Assembly (NCBI GenBank): GCA_040758255.1
Contig: JBFLVX010000068.1
Span: 1 to 12,065 of the forward strand
Origin: JACRPZ01 sp040758255
GTDB lineage: Bacteria > Nitrospirota > Thermodesulfovibrionia > UBA6902
Direction of reading: 5' to 3'
Length of the DNA stretch: 12,065 nt
Shown: piece after piece, positions 1 through 6,971 of the stretch
Position numbering within the stretch: the stretch's first letter is position 1
Layout: each line of letters opens with the position of its first letter
Made by a program: the position numbers and the translations under genes
Notes under the pieces: model-generated
What the model saw: the letters and a program-made list of their open reading frames with translations, nothing else
What the model was told of the DNA's origin: nothing
Databases searched by the model: none

Positions 1-701
1 GGGGAGCACATATGGAGGCGAAGAAGAGGCTCATTGATTATGTGAACTCCATTTCAGACGCAGGCATGGATTATGAGACGCTCACGATAGGCTTTGCAAG
101 AAGGGCTACAGCATATAAAAGGGCTGCCTTGCTATTCAGTGATATGGAAAGGCTGAAGAAGATCGGCAAAGGGAAAATTCAGATCATCTATGCCGGGAAA
201 GCACATCCCAGAGATGAAGAGGGCAAGAGGCTGATAGAGCAGATATTTTCATTAAAGAAGGCGCTGAAGGGGAAGATCAGGTTAATCTTTATTGAAAACT
301 ACAATATGGAGATTGCCCTTAAGCTTGTCTCCGGCGTGGATGTGTGGTTAAACACGCCCCTGAGACCACTTGAGGCTTCAGGCACAAGCGGCATGAAGGC
401 AGCCCATAATGGAGTGCTTAACTTCAGCGTGCTTGACGGGTGGTGGATCGAGGGGTATATAGAAGGATATACAGGCTGGGCGATAGGCCCTGACCCGTCT
501 GTGCTAAAGCCGGACAACAACATAAACAAGATCGATGCTGACGACCTCTATGACAAGCTTGAAAACAAGATCATCCCGACATATTACGACAACCACAAGA
601 TATGGATAAGGATGATGCAGAATGCCATAGGCAAGAACGCCTATTATTTCAATACTCACAGGATGATGCGGAGGTACGTTACAGAGGCGTATATAAGGTA
701 G
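1..701 (+). CDS. glgP: Alpha-glucan (glycogen/maltodextrin) phosphorylase, C-terminal fragment
   Basis: This is the C-terminal end of a GT35 phosphorylase, the cytoplasmic PLP enzyme that releases glucose-1-phosphate from alpha-1,4-glucans. The frame is open to the left window edge, so the ATG at 12 is an internal methionine and the N-terminal part lies outside. Counting from that Met, the fragment shows ARRATAYKRA (about 29-38), AGKAHPRDEEGK (61-72) and the PLP site EASGTSGMKAAHNG (121-134), where K129 is the expected PLP lysine. LDGWWIEG follows. The spelling SGTSGMK with DGWW resembles the short, Thermotoga-type alpha-glucan phosphorylases rather than the animal/E. coli GlgP form; that subfamily call is from memory. 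The stop at 699-701 is only 7 bp from the rnfB stop on the other strand, and no terminator is evident in that gap. Confidence 0.9.
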   Translation, partial: GAHMEAKKRLIDYVNSISDAGMDYETLTIGFARRATAYKRAALLFSDMERLKKIGKGKIQIIYAGKAHPRDEEGKRLIEQIFSLKKALKGKIRLIFIENYNMEIALKLVSGVDVWLNTPLRPLEASGTSGMKAAHNGVLNFSVLDGWWIEGYIEGYTGWAIGPDPSVLKPDNNINKIDADDLYDKLENKIIPTYYDNHKIWIRMMQNAIGKNAYYFNTHRMMRRYVTEAYIR

Positions 702-708
702 GTTGATT

Positions 709-1872
709 TTAGACTTGCGCTGCTTCAGCCTTTGCCTTAGCGGCCGCTTTCTTGGCCTCAAACGCTTCTTTTACTTCAGGATAGTTGATGGTTCCTTCTA
801 TAGCAAGCACAGGACAGTTTGCAGTGCATATGCCGCAGCCGATGCACTTCTCCTGATTAATGGCATGGTGCTTCTTCCGCTCTCCTGAAGGCGCATTTAC
901 AGGACAGATCGTTACGCATTTATGACAGCCTATGCACTTCTCCGTAATAAGCGCCTTTGACCTCTTGGGTATGTAATCCATTATCGCGTTGGTAGGACAT
1001 TTTGTCACACACAGGCCGCAAACTTTACATTTGTCAAGATTAATCCGCGAGAGATTATTTTCAACCACCGCCGCATTATAAGGGCATACCTTTTCGCAGA
1101 TGCCGCAGGAGATGCATCCGACTTGACAGTTCTTCTTTGTGGCAGCGCCTTTGTCTTTTGAGTGGCACCTTACGAGCACCTCTTTTGCCATAGGCAGTAT
1201 CTCGATGACCTTCTTGGGACATGCCAGAGCGCACATCCCGCAGGCGGTGCATTTTGCGGGATTAATGACTGGCAAATCATCTTCATTCATTGTTATTGCG
1301 CCAAACGGACATGCCCTGAAGCAGGTGCCGTATCCGAGACATCCGTATACGCATGACTTGTCTCCTCCGCTTGCAAGCACCGCTGCCTTGCAGTCTTCTA
1401 TGCCTTCGTATTTAAATCTGCGTGATGATCTTGATCTTCCGCCCTGGCAGAATACCCGCGCGATCTTGGGTTCAAGCTGGGTCATTTCTTTGCCCGTGAT
1501 CTTTGCAACAGCCTCCGCAGTAGCCTTTCCGCCGGGAGTGCAAAGATTCGGCGCAACCTCGGGTTTCATTACTACAGCTTCCGCATATTGCCTGCATCCT
1601 GCAAAACCGCAGGCGCCACAGTGGGCATGAGCAAGCGATTCAGATACTTGATCAATGCGGGGGTCTTCCTGCACAGCAAACTTCTTGGCGGCAAATGCAA
1701 GTCCTATACCGAAAACGGCGGCGATGCCTCCCAAAAAGATTGCGGTAAATTTAAGGACACCGATAAGATCTACACTCTCCTTTGCTTCGACCCCGGCGCC
1801 GACCCCGGCGTAAAGGGTTGAGGCGCTGAAGAGCAGAAGTAAGAAGGTAAATATGCACGTGTTTCTTTTCAT
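709..1872 (-). CDS. rnfB: Rnf complex subunit RnfB (polyferredoxin)
   Basis: RnfB is the iron-sulfur subunit that takes electrons from ferredoxin and passes them into the membrane part of Rnf. The 387-residue product has a hydrophobic segment at 36-61, then the RnfB-specific Fe-S domain with C85, C88, C93 and C111. A CVYGCLGYGTCFRACP stretch (174-189) follows, then five canonical CxxCxxCxxxC ferredoxin motifs starting at C208, C253, C282, C313 and C343. It is thus a long, cluster-rich RnfB of the Acetobacterium type rather than the short gamma-proteobacterial one. The C-terminus is an Ala/Lys-rich tail. Oddly, residues 1-22 look like a signal peptide ahead of the usual membrane anchor. The start has no well-spaced Shine-Dalgarno, but no better in-frame start was found. 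It is the last gene of the rnf operon, 25 bp after rnfA. Confidence 0.95.
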   Translation of the reverse strand: MKRNTCIFTFLLLLFSASTLYAGVGAGVEAKESVDLIGVLKFTAIFLGGIAAVFGIGLAFAAKKFAVQEDPRIDQVSESLAHAHCGACGFAGCRQYAEAVVMKPEVAPNLCTPGGKATAEAVAKITGKEMTQLEPKIARVFCQGGRSRSSRRFKYEGIEDCKAAVLASGGDKSCVYGCLGYGTCFRACPFGAITMNEDDLPVINPAKCTACGMCALACPKKVIEILPMAKEVLVRCHSKDKGAATKKNCQVGCISCGICEKVCPYNAAVVENNLSRINLDKCKVCGLCVTKCPTNAIMDYIPKRSKALITEKCIGCHKCVTICPVNAPSGERKKHHAINQEKCIGCGICTANCPVLAIEGTINYPEVKEAFEAKKAAAKAKAEAAQV

Positions 1873-1897
1873 TCTCTTTATATTCCCAAACTGTTAG

Positions 1898-2485
1898 TTA
1901 TAATGTTATCAACCCCGAAAATCCGGTAAATGCAAGAGCTATAAGACCTGCCACGATAAAAGATATCGGAAGCCCTCTAAACGGCGCCGGGATGTTCGCC
2001 AGTTCAAGCTTCTCACGAATGCTCGCCATTATCACTAATGCCAGCGCAAATCCAATTCCTGATCCGAGACCAAATGCCATGCTCTCTATAAAGGAATATC
2101 CCTCGCCTGCATTTATCAGAGGGACTGCAAGAATGATGCAGTTCGTGGTAATCAGCGCAAGATATATGCCGAGTTTATAATAGAGTGAAGGGCTTACCTT
2201 TTTCATTATAGTATCCGCAGACTGGACAAATGCCGCAATGATTCCGATGAATACTATTATCTTAAGAAATTCCAGTTGAAGTGGCACCATTATAAATTTA
2301 AAAACCACCCAGCTCAATGCCGAGCTTATCACCATGACCGCAGTAAAGGTTATGCTCATTCCAACAGCTGTCTCCATCTTTTTTGAGACGCCGAAAAAGA
2401 TGCAGAGTCCGAGAAATCTTGTAAAGACAAAATTATTGATTAATGATGCCGCAATTATAAGCTGAAAAAGTTTTCCAAAATCCAT
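1898..2485 (-). CDS. rnfA: Rnf complex membrane subunit RnfA
   Basis: RnfA is an integral membrane subunit that pairs with RnfE in an inverted arrangement and shares an intramembrane iron-sulfur cluster with it. The 195-residue product has the usual family length and about six hydrophobic segments. It keeps the family signatures INNFVFTRFLGLC (16-28) with GVSKK next to it, LITTNC (111-116), and the C-terminal ANIPAPFRG and GFSGL. Both expected cluster cysteines, C28 and C116, are present; the usual Pro after the first Cys is Ile here. The ATG is preceded by GGGAGA at good spacing. The gene starts 112 bp after rnfE, a gap filled by a palindromic repeat, and is followed 25 bp later by rnfB. Confidence 0.95.
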   Translation of the reverse strand: MDFGKLFQLIIAASLINNFVFTRFLGLCIFFGVSKKMETAVGMSITFTAVMVISSALSWVVFKFIMVPLQLEFLKIIVFIGIIAAFVQSADTIMKKVSPSLYYKLGIYLALITTNCIILAVPLINAGEGYSFIESMAFGLGSGIGFALALVIMASIREKLELANIPAPFRGLPISFIVAGLIALAFTGFSGLITL

Positions 2486-2508
2486 AATCTATTCTCCCAT
2501 CTCTTATT

Positions 2509-2590
2509 AACCACAGAGGTCACAGAGTATTAATATTTTCTTAACTTCCCAGCCTCTCTATTTCTTGTCCTCTCTGCGTTCTCTGTGGTT
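2509..2590. repeat. Imperfect palindromic intergenic repeat (CCACAGAG type)
   Basis: The arms AACCACAGAGGTCACAGAG (2509-2527) and CTCTGCGTTCTCTGTGGTT (2572-2590) are inverted copies matching at 16 of 19 positions, around a 44-bp AT- and CT-rich centre. The element fills most of the only sizeable gap in the rnf operon, between rnfE and rnfA. CCACAGAG/CTCTGTGG palindromes recur between genes in many environmental bacterial genomes (recalled). In the transcript the arms could pair into a hairpin of up to 19 bp. There is no T-run after it, so an intrinsic terminator is unlikely. Confidence 0.8.
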
Positions 2591-2597
2591 CAATCTT

Positions 2598-3230
2598 TTA
2601 TCTTGTCGTCTCTGCTGCTGCCTTTCGCGCGGCCAATTTCATATCCATCCAGTTAAAAAATCCCATCAATAGCCCGACAGCAAAGAAGCCGCCTGCAGGC
2701 AGTATCATTATGAGCAGTGGATTACCCGGTACTATCGGAAAGCCCCACAAAGCGCCTTTTCCTAAAAGCTCCCTGAAGAAGCTGATCACTATCATTGCTA
2801 AAAAGAAGCCGACACCCATCCCGAAACCGTCAGCTACTGAGGGCACGATTTTGTTCTTTACGGCAAAGACCTCAGCCCTTGCAAATATTGACGCGAACGC
2901 AACAATAAGTTGTATATACAGGCCTATCTGCTTATAGACCGGCCTTGCAAACGCCGCCATAGACATATCTATCAGACTCACATAACCCGCGATGATCAGC
3001 ATAAAAATGGGGATACGGATCTTGGGGTTAATAAAATTCCTTATTAATGAAACAGTGAGATTTACCATTGTCTGGACGAAAATAACCGCTACGCCCATAA
3101 AGAAACCGTTCTTTAAGCTGTTGGTGACCGCGATTGAAGGGCAGAGGCTGATAGCCATCCTGAAGATGGTGTTCTCGCTGAACATCCCGTTCTTTATAAG
3201 TTCCCAGTTGCTTTTATGAGTGTGGGCCAT
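2598..3230 (-). CDS. rnfE: Rnf complex membrane subunit RnfE, one cluster cysteine missing
   Basis: RnfE is the membrane partner of RnfA. The 210-residue product (start chosen at 3230) has about six hydrophobic segments and the family signatures LCPSIAVTNSLKNG (29-42), IRIPIFMLIIAG (71-82), ARAEVFAVKN (117-126) and FFRELLGKG (151-159). The first cluster cysteine, C30, is kept. The second conserved Cys, normally in a LIVTNC stretch before GRAEAFA, is replaced: here the protein reads LIVAFASIFARAE, with Ala113 at the Cys position. The ATG at 3230 is chosen because GGAGGAG precedes it at suitable spacing; a longer reading from TTG at 3257 would run through that site. The gene overlaps the rnfG end by 17 bp, suggesting translational coupling. 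Confidence 0.93.
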   Translation of the reverse strand: MAHTHKSNWELIKNGMFSENTIFRMAISLCPSIAVTNSLKNGFFMGVAVIFVQTMVNLTVSLIRNFINPKIRIPIFMLIIAGYVSLIDMSMAAFARPVYKQIGLYIQLIVAFASIFARAEVFAVKNKIVPSVADGFGMGVGFFLAMIVISFFRELLGKGALWGFPIVPGNPLLIMILPAGGFFAVGLLMGFFNWMDMKLAARKAAAETTR

Positions 3231-3879
3231 GCTCTTCTTCTCCTCCACCGCCGGCAAGTTTTTCTTTCAGCATCTTCACTCCATTTCTCACCCCGTCTTC
3301 CGTCACCGCACGGCTGGAGATCGTGGCACCGGTTATCGCTTCTACCTTATCTGCGGTCTCTCCTTTTATGACGACAAGCGTCTCAATTGTCTTGCCTTCA
3401 AACCTCTTAAGGAAATAATCCTTTTCGATCTCGTCTCCCAATCCGGGTGTCTCCGCGTGATGCAGGATATTTATCTTCTTAACGGTTAGGTTTTTATCAA
3501 TTGCAGTAAGAATGTTTATATAACTTGAATAACCTTTCCCAAAGCCTTCAACAACATAGCCTATCTCCTCGGGATTTATGCATTCTTTTTCCTCTATCAT
3601 CTTCCCTGTTTTTTCATCCTTGACTGAATGCACCTTAACTTCGCCGCATTTTTTGGCTGAATAATATCCTGCGTGTTTGCCATGCGGCGACCACTTGCCT
3701 ATCTCTTCTATCTTGTCAGCCTCGGGCATCATGGTCTTGAGCGCCGCTTCTTTTTCTTCCTTCGCCTTTATAAACATAATAGGAGATGCCTTGGCATATA
3801 CAAAAGCAAGGATCAGTCCGCCTATAACATATATAACAATAAGGTTAACCGTTATTTTTGCCATATCCTTTGGCGTCAT
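3214..3879 (-). CDS. rnfG: Rnf complex flavoprotein subunit RnfG
   Basis: RnfG carries a covalently bound FMN on the outer face of the membrane. The 221-residue product has one N-terminal membrane anchor (about 9-29) and an FMN-binding domain ending in AITGATISSRAV (181-192). This matches the flavinylation motif [ST]GAT-x-[ST]-[ST], with T186 as the expected FMN attachment site. HHAETPGLGDEI (140-151) is another family landmark. Unusually, the stretch between about 72 and 105 appears expanded and lysine-rich and holds two cysteines, C78 and C100, that I do not associate with the family; they could form a disulfide outside the cell membrane. The C-terminus is Gly/Glu/His-rich. The start overlaps the rnfD stop by 4 bp (ATGA). 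Flavinylation would need an ApbE encoded elsewhere. Confidence 0.94.
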   Translation of the reverse strand: MTPKDMAKITVNLIVIYVIGGLILAFVYAKASPIMFIKAKEEKEAALKTMMPEADKIEEIGKWSPHGKHAGYYSAKKCGEVKVHSVKDEKTGKMIEEKECINPEEIGYVVEGFGKGYSSYINILTAIDKNLTVKKINILHHAETPGLGDEIEKDYFLKRFEGKTIETLVVIKGETADKVEAITGATISSRAVTEDGVRNGVKMLKEKLAGGGGEEEHGPHS

Positions 3880-4880
3880 TTCTTCTTCTCCTTTACAGCG
3901 CCGAAGAGATCGGGCTTAACGCCCCTGTCAATCAGAGGAGCAAAACAGTTCATAAGGAGAATGGCGAACATTACACCTTCAGGGAAACCGCCCTTAAGAC
4001 GTATCAGCATTGTAAGCGCACCGCATCCTATGCCGAATATGATCTGCCCTTTTCTGATGGTTGGGCATGTCACATAATCGGTTGCCATAAAGAATGCGCC
4101 TAATATAAGTCCGCCGCTCAGGATATGTACAATAGGGTCGCCTGTAAAGAGTGCGCCTTTGCCGCCAAATACCCATGCAAGAACTCCGACAGTTGCGAGA
4201 AACGAGATCGGGATATGCCATGTAATGTACTTCTTATATAAAAGATAAGCAGCGCCTAAGAGAAGCAGGATTGCGGACGTCTCTCCAAGGGAACCGGCCC
4301 TTTCTCCTGTGAGAAGGCTCATGTATAGGTCGCTTTTTGTGCCGAACTCCTCCATCAGCTTTCCAACTCCTTCTTCTTTTAATATACCGAGGGGCGTCGC
4401 GGTTGTCACTGCGTCAAGTCCGGTGAGTTTTGCGTTAGGCGCGCTCCATATCGTCATCGCCTTAGGCCATGTTATGAGCATAAATGCCCTGCCTAAAAGC
4501 GCGGGGTTAAAGATGTTATAACCAAGACCGCCGAAAAGCTGTTTAACTATTACTACCGCCATGACCGAACCCACAATAGGCACATAAAATGGTAGGCTCG
4601 GCGGAAGGTTCATGCCGAGGAGCAGGCCTGTCAGAAAGGCGCTTCCGTCATTAATGGTTATCTTCCTGTTAAGAGCCTTTTGAAATATATATTCAGAGAG
4701 AACTGATGTGATAATGCAGAGTGCTGTAACTAATATCGCCTTTGGTCCGAAGAACCAGAACGATGCCAGCAATGCGGGCAATAGCGCAGCACTGACGCTC
4801 CACATAATATGTTTTACGGACTCTTCATCCCTCACATGAGGGCTTACTGAAACTATAAATTGATCTCTCTTTTCTGCCAT
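3876..4880 (-). CDS. rnfD: Rnf complex membrane flavoprotein subunit RnfD
   Basis: RnfD is the NqrB-like membrane subunit that carries covalent FMN and forms part of the ion path. The 334-residue product starts with the family pattern FIVSVSPHVRDEESVKHIMW and has many hydrophobic segments. It shows NDGSAFLTGLLLGMNLPP (77-94) and the GGLGYNIFNPALLGRAF stretch (117-133). The flavinylation motif DAVTTATPL lies at 156-164, with T162 aligned to the FMN threonine. The late signatures FMATDYVTCP (264-273) and GGFPEGVMFAILLMN (297-311) are also present. Length and motif order are normal. It sits 34 bp after rnfC and overlaps rnfG by 4 bp; AGGA lies upstream of the ATG at a rather long spacing. Confidence 0.95.
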   Translation of the reverse strand: MAEKRDQFIVSVSPHVRDEESVKHIMWSVSAALLPALLASFWFFGPKAILVTALCIITSVLSEYIFQKALNRKITINDGSAFLTGLLLGMNLPPSLPFYVPIVGSVMAVVIVKQLFGGLGYNIFNPALLGRAFMLITWPKAMTIWSAPNAKLTGLDAVTTATPLGILKEEGVGKLMEEFGTKSDLYMSLLTGERAGSLGETSAILLLLGAAYLLYKKYITWHIPISFLATVGVLAWVFGGKGALFTGDPIVHILSGGLILGAFFMATDYVTCPTIRKGQIIFGIGCGALTMLIRLKGGFPEGVMFAILLMNCFAPLIDRGVKPDLFGAVKEKKK

Positions 4881-4914
4881 TGTGTATATAATCCTATAGA
4901 TCTATTAAAATTCT

Positions 4915-6228
4915 TTACCCCGGTTTTGTCTGCGACTTTGCAAGTCTTACGAACTGCACCATCGGCCTCTTTGACGGGCAGACAAATGCGCATGAGCCGC
5001 ACTCAAAGCAGTCAAACAAGTTATACGCTTTTGCATCTTCATAATGTCCTTTTTCAGCAAGAATGCTCAGCATTGAAGGATTTAATCCCATTGGACAGAC
5101 ATCTATGCAGCGTCCGCACCTGATGCACGCGGAATATTCCTCTGAAGATACAAATTCGCCCTCCGATTGAACAAGGACACCGGATGTGCCTTTTATCACC
5201 GGCACATCGAGACTCCACTGCGCAAAACCCATCATCGGGCCGCCTGATATTACCTTGGCTGCATCTTCAGTGAGTCCTCCGCACTCTTCAATAAGCTCAG
5301 AGACGAGTGTCCCTATGCGAACCATTAGATTCTTCGGCTCTTTTACTCCTCTGCCTGTGACCGTTACCACCCTTTCCGTCAGAGGTTTGCCGAAACGGAC
5401 AGCATCATAAACAGCGAGCGCGGTGCCGACATTCTGGACAACGACACCCACATCCATCGGCAGGCCGCCCTTGCCCGGCACTTCCCTGTCTGTAAGTGCT
5501 TTTATAAGCATCTTCTCTGCGCCCTGTGGATACTTAACGGTAAGGGGGCTCACTTCAATTCCAGTCTCATTTGCCGCTGCCTTCTTCATCGCTTCAATCG
5601 CGTCAGGCTTGTTCTTCTCTATACCTATATATCCTTTGGTCACGCCGACCGATTTCATTATCAGTTTTAACCCGGCAACAATATCCTGAGGACGCTCCAC
5701 CATCAGTCTGTGGTCAGCGGTGAGATAAGGCTCGCACTCGGCGCCGTTCAGTATGACGGTATCTATTGTCTTCTCTTTTGGAGGCGAGAGTTTTACATTT
5801 GTTGGAAATGCGGCACCGCCGAGGCCGACTATCCCCGCTTCCTTTATGCAGGTCTTTATCTCATCAGCGCTCAGCTTCATGAAATCGGGGTTCTCTTTTA
5901 AGGTTATGCTCTCATCCTTCTCATCACTCTCAATTACAACGGAAGGGACCATCCTACCAGAAGGGTGAAGGAATTCGCTGATGGCTACCACCTTGCCTGA
6001 GATGGAGGCGTGCACCGGCGCTGATACAAAGCCGGGGGGAGAACCGATGAGCTGATTTCTTTTAACCTCAGAGCCAATAGCAACCTCTGCTTTTGCGGGT
6101 GCTCCTATATGCTGGCTTAATGGGATGACGACTCTCTTGGGGATGCGCGCCTGCTGAACAGGCTTGCTTGCGGTCAATTCTTTGAAATCGTTAGGATGTA
6201 CGCCTCTTTCAAATGTGGCGGTCTTCAC
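4915..6228 (-). CDS. rnfC: Rnf complex subunit RnfC (NADH-binding)
   Basis: RnfC is the peripheral subunit that exchanges electrons with NAD(H) through FMN and iron-sulfur centres. The 437-residue product begins with the typical TFERGVHP and a biotinyl/barrel-like region (about 30-100). The Nqo1-like nucleotide-binding region follows, with GLGGAAFPTNVKL (135-147) and NGAECEPYLTADHRLM (161-176). An SLBB-like segment lies near 285-320. Two 4Fe-4S motifs follow: C368, C371, C374, C378 and C407, C410, C413, C417. It is of the compact type without the long C-terminal repeats of some proteobacterial RnfC proteins. The start is GTG with GGAGAAG just upstream. It is the first gene of the operon, as in the rnfCDGEAB order known from acetogens. 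Confidence 0.95.
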   Translation of the reverse strand: MKTATFERGVHPNDFKELTASKPVQQARIPKRVVIPLSQHIGAPAKAEVAIGSEVKRNQLIGSPPGFVSAPVHASISGKVVAISEFLHPSGRMVPSVVIESDEKDESITLKENPDFMKLSADEIKTCIKEAGIVGLGGAAFPTNVKLSPPKEKTIDTVILNGAECEPYLTADHRLMVERPQDIVAGLKLIMKSVGVTKGYIGIEKNKPDAIEAMKKAAANETGIEVSPLTVKYPQGAEKMLIKALTDREVPGKGGLPMDVGVVVQNVGTALAVYDAVRFGKPLTERVVTVTGRGVKEPKNLMVRIGTLVSELIEECGGLTEDAAKVISGGPMMGFAQWSLDVPVIKGTSGVLVQSEGEFVSSEEYSACIRCGRCIDVCPMGLNPSMLSILAEKGHYEDAKAYNLFDCFECGSCAFVCPSKRPMVQFVRLAKSQTKPG

Positions 6229-6316
6229 TATTTCTTCTCCGTTTCGAGCAGTTATTGTGCTTGAAGAAAACAGAAACGATAAACCCTTTCAGCAGAAGGG
6301 GTAAAAAATTGCTATT

Positions 6317-6346
6317 AAAGTAACATTTCATATTCTTTCAAGTCAA
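6317..6346 (-). promoter_or_regulatory. Candidate sigma-70-type promoter of the rnf operon
   Basis: On the minus strand, TTGACT (6346-6341) is followed after 18 bp by TACTTT (6322-6317). The -35 matches consensus at five of six positions; the -10 is weak. The leader to the rnfC GTG would be about 80 nt and includes a small hairpin (6284-6301, a 7-bp stem with one G-T pair and an AGCA loop). Confidence 0.45.
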
Positions 6347-6396
6347 CCTTTTCTGTAATGTTAAATTCGATACTCCTGAATTTCGCAGTATTTTAA

Positions 6397-6425
6397 TTGA
6401 ATTAATCACCCTGTTCTGATATAAA
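6397..6425 (+). promoter_or_regulatory. Candidate promoter of the secreted four-cysteine protein
   Basis: TTGAAT (6397-6402), a 17-bp spacer and TATAAA (6420-6425), with TG one base ahead of the -10 (extended -10 form). The gene start at 6470 lies about 40 bp downstream, with AGGTG as a plausible ribosome binding site at 6460-6464. Confidence 0.6.
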
Positions 6426-6469
6426 TAGAGAAAACTTTATAATCAATTGGTTATATCTTAGGTGCGTAT

Positions 6470-6928
6470 ATGAAAATAGGATTTCCCTGTTTGATATTGG
6501 TTATATTTTTTGTTCTCATTGGTCAGCCCTCTCTGGCACTGGCAGAATGTCCCGATTTTGGGATTTTTTTAAAAGAAATTGACCCCGCGCAAAAGACGTG
6601 GAAAAATCTGTATAGATTATTTAAAACTTACCAAGTCTGCGATGATGGAGCATATGGAGAAGGTTACTCAGACTTCGTCGCCCAATCTCTATCAAAGTAT
6701 TGGGATCGTTTTGATGAACTTACTTCTTTGACTAAACATGATCCGTCTTTTCAAAACTTTGTCCTTAAGCATATTGATGCCACTGACGATCCAGACGATC
6801 TCAAGTTGTTATTAAATAATGTTCGGAAACGATGTCCGTCTACTGACGTTTCATTTTGTAAAGAGATAGAACAGGCGGCGCTTTCCGCACTCGAATCAAT
6901 TGGAGCAACAAACAAAAGGGGACATTAA
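6470..6928 (+). CDS. Small secreted protein with four cysteines, function unknown
   Basis: I do not recognise a named family. The 152-residue product begins with a clear signal peptide: a lysine near the N-terminus, a hydrophobic core at 5-20, and likely cleavage after LALA at position 25. The mature part would be exported to the periplasm or beyond. It is mostly helix-prone and hydrophilic, with acidic patches, and contains exactly four cysteines (C27, C57, C122, C130), which could make two disulfides. A notable stretch is CDDGAYGEGYSDF (57-69). The gene stands alone between the divergent rnf operon and a convergent nuclease gene, has its own promoter candidate, and appears more AT-rich than its neighbours by eye. 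AGGTG precedes the ATG. Later acquisition is possible but unproven. Confidence 0.75.
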   Translation: MKIGFPCLILVIFFVLIGQPSLALAECPDFGIFLKEIDPAQKTWKNLYRLFKTYQVCDDGAYGEGYSDFVAQSLSKYWDRFDELTSLTKHDPSFQNFVLKHIDATDDPDDLKLLLNNVRKRCPSTDVSFCKEIEQAALSALESIGATNKRGH

Positions 6929-6971
6929 TAGCTTGGTATACTTAAGATAGAATTGATGGTGATTGACCGCT

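Noticed and set aside
1139..1630. Long plus-strand frame opposite rnfB
   Set aside because: It is a shadow of the Cys-rich rnfB coding sequence with no recognisable protein features.
2509..2590. rnfE-rnfA palindrome as an intrinsic terminator
   Set aside because: The loop is long, there is no T-run after the second arm, and the operon continues with rnfA and rnfB.
3230..3257. Longer rnfE start at TTG 3257
   Set aside because: It would use the GGAGGAG Shine-Dalgarno as coding sequence and overlap rnfG by 44 bp; the ATG at 3230 is better placed.
6910..6935. AAAAGGGGACATT-like sequence near the end of the secreted four-cysteine gene
   Set aside because: It resembles ends of some repetitive elements, but there is no second copy or palindrome nearby.
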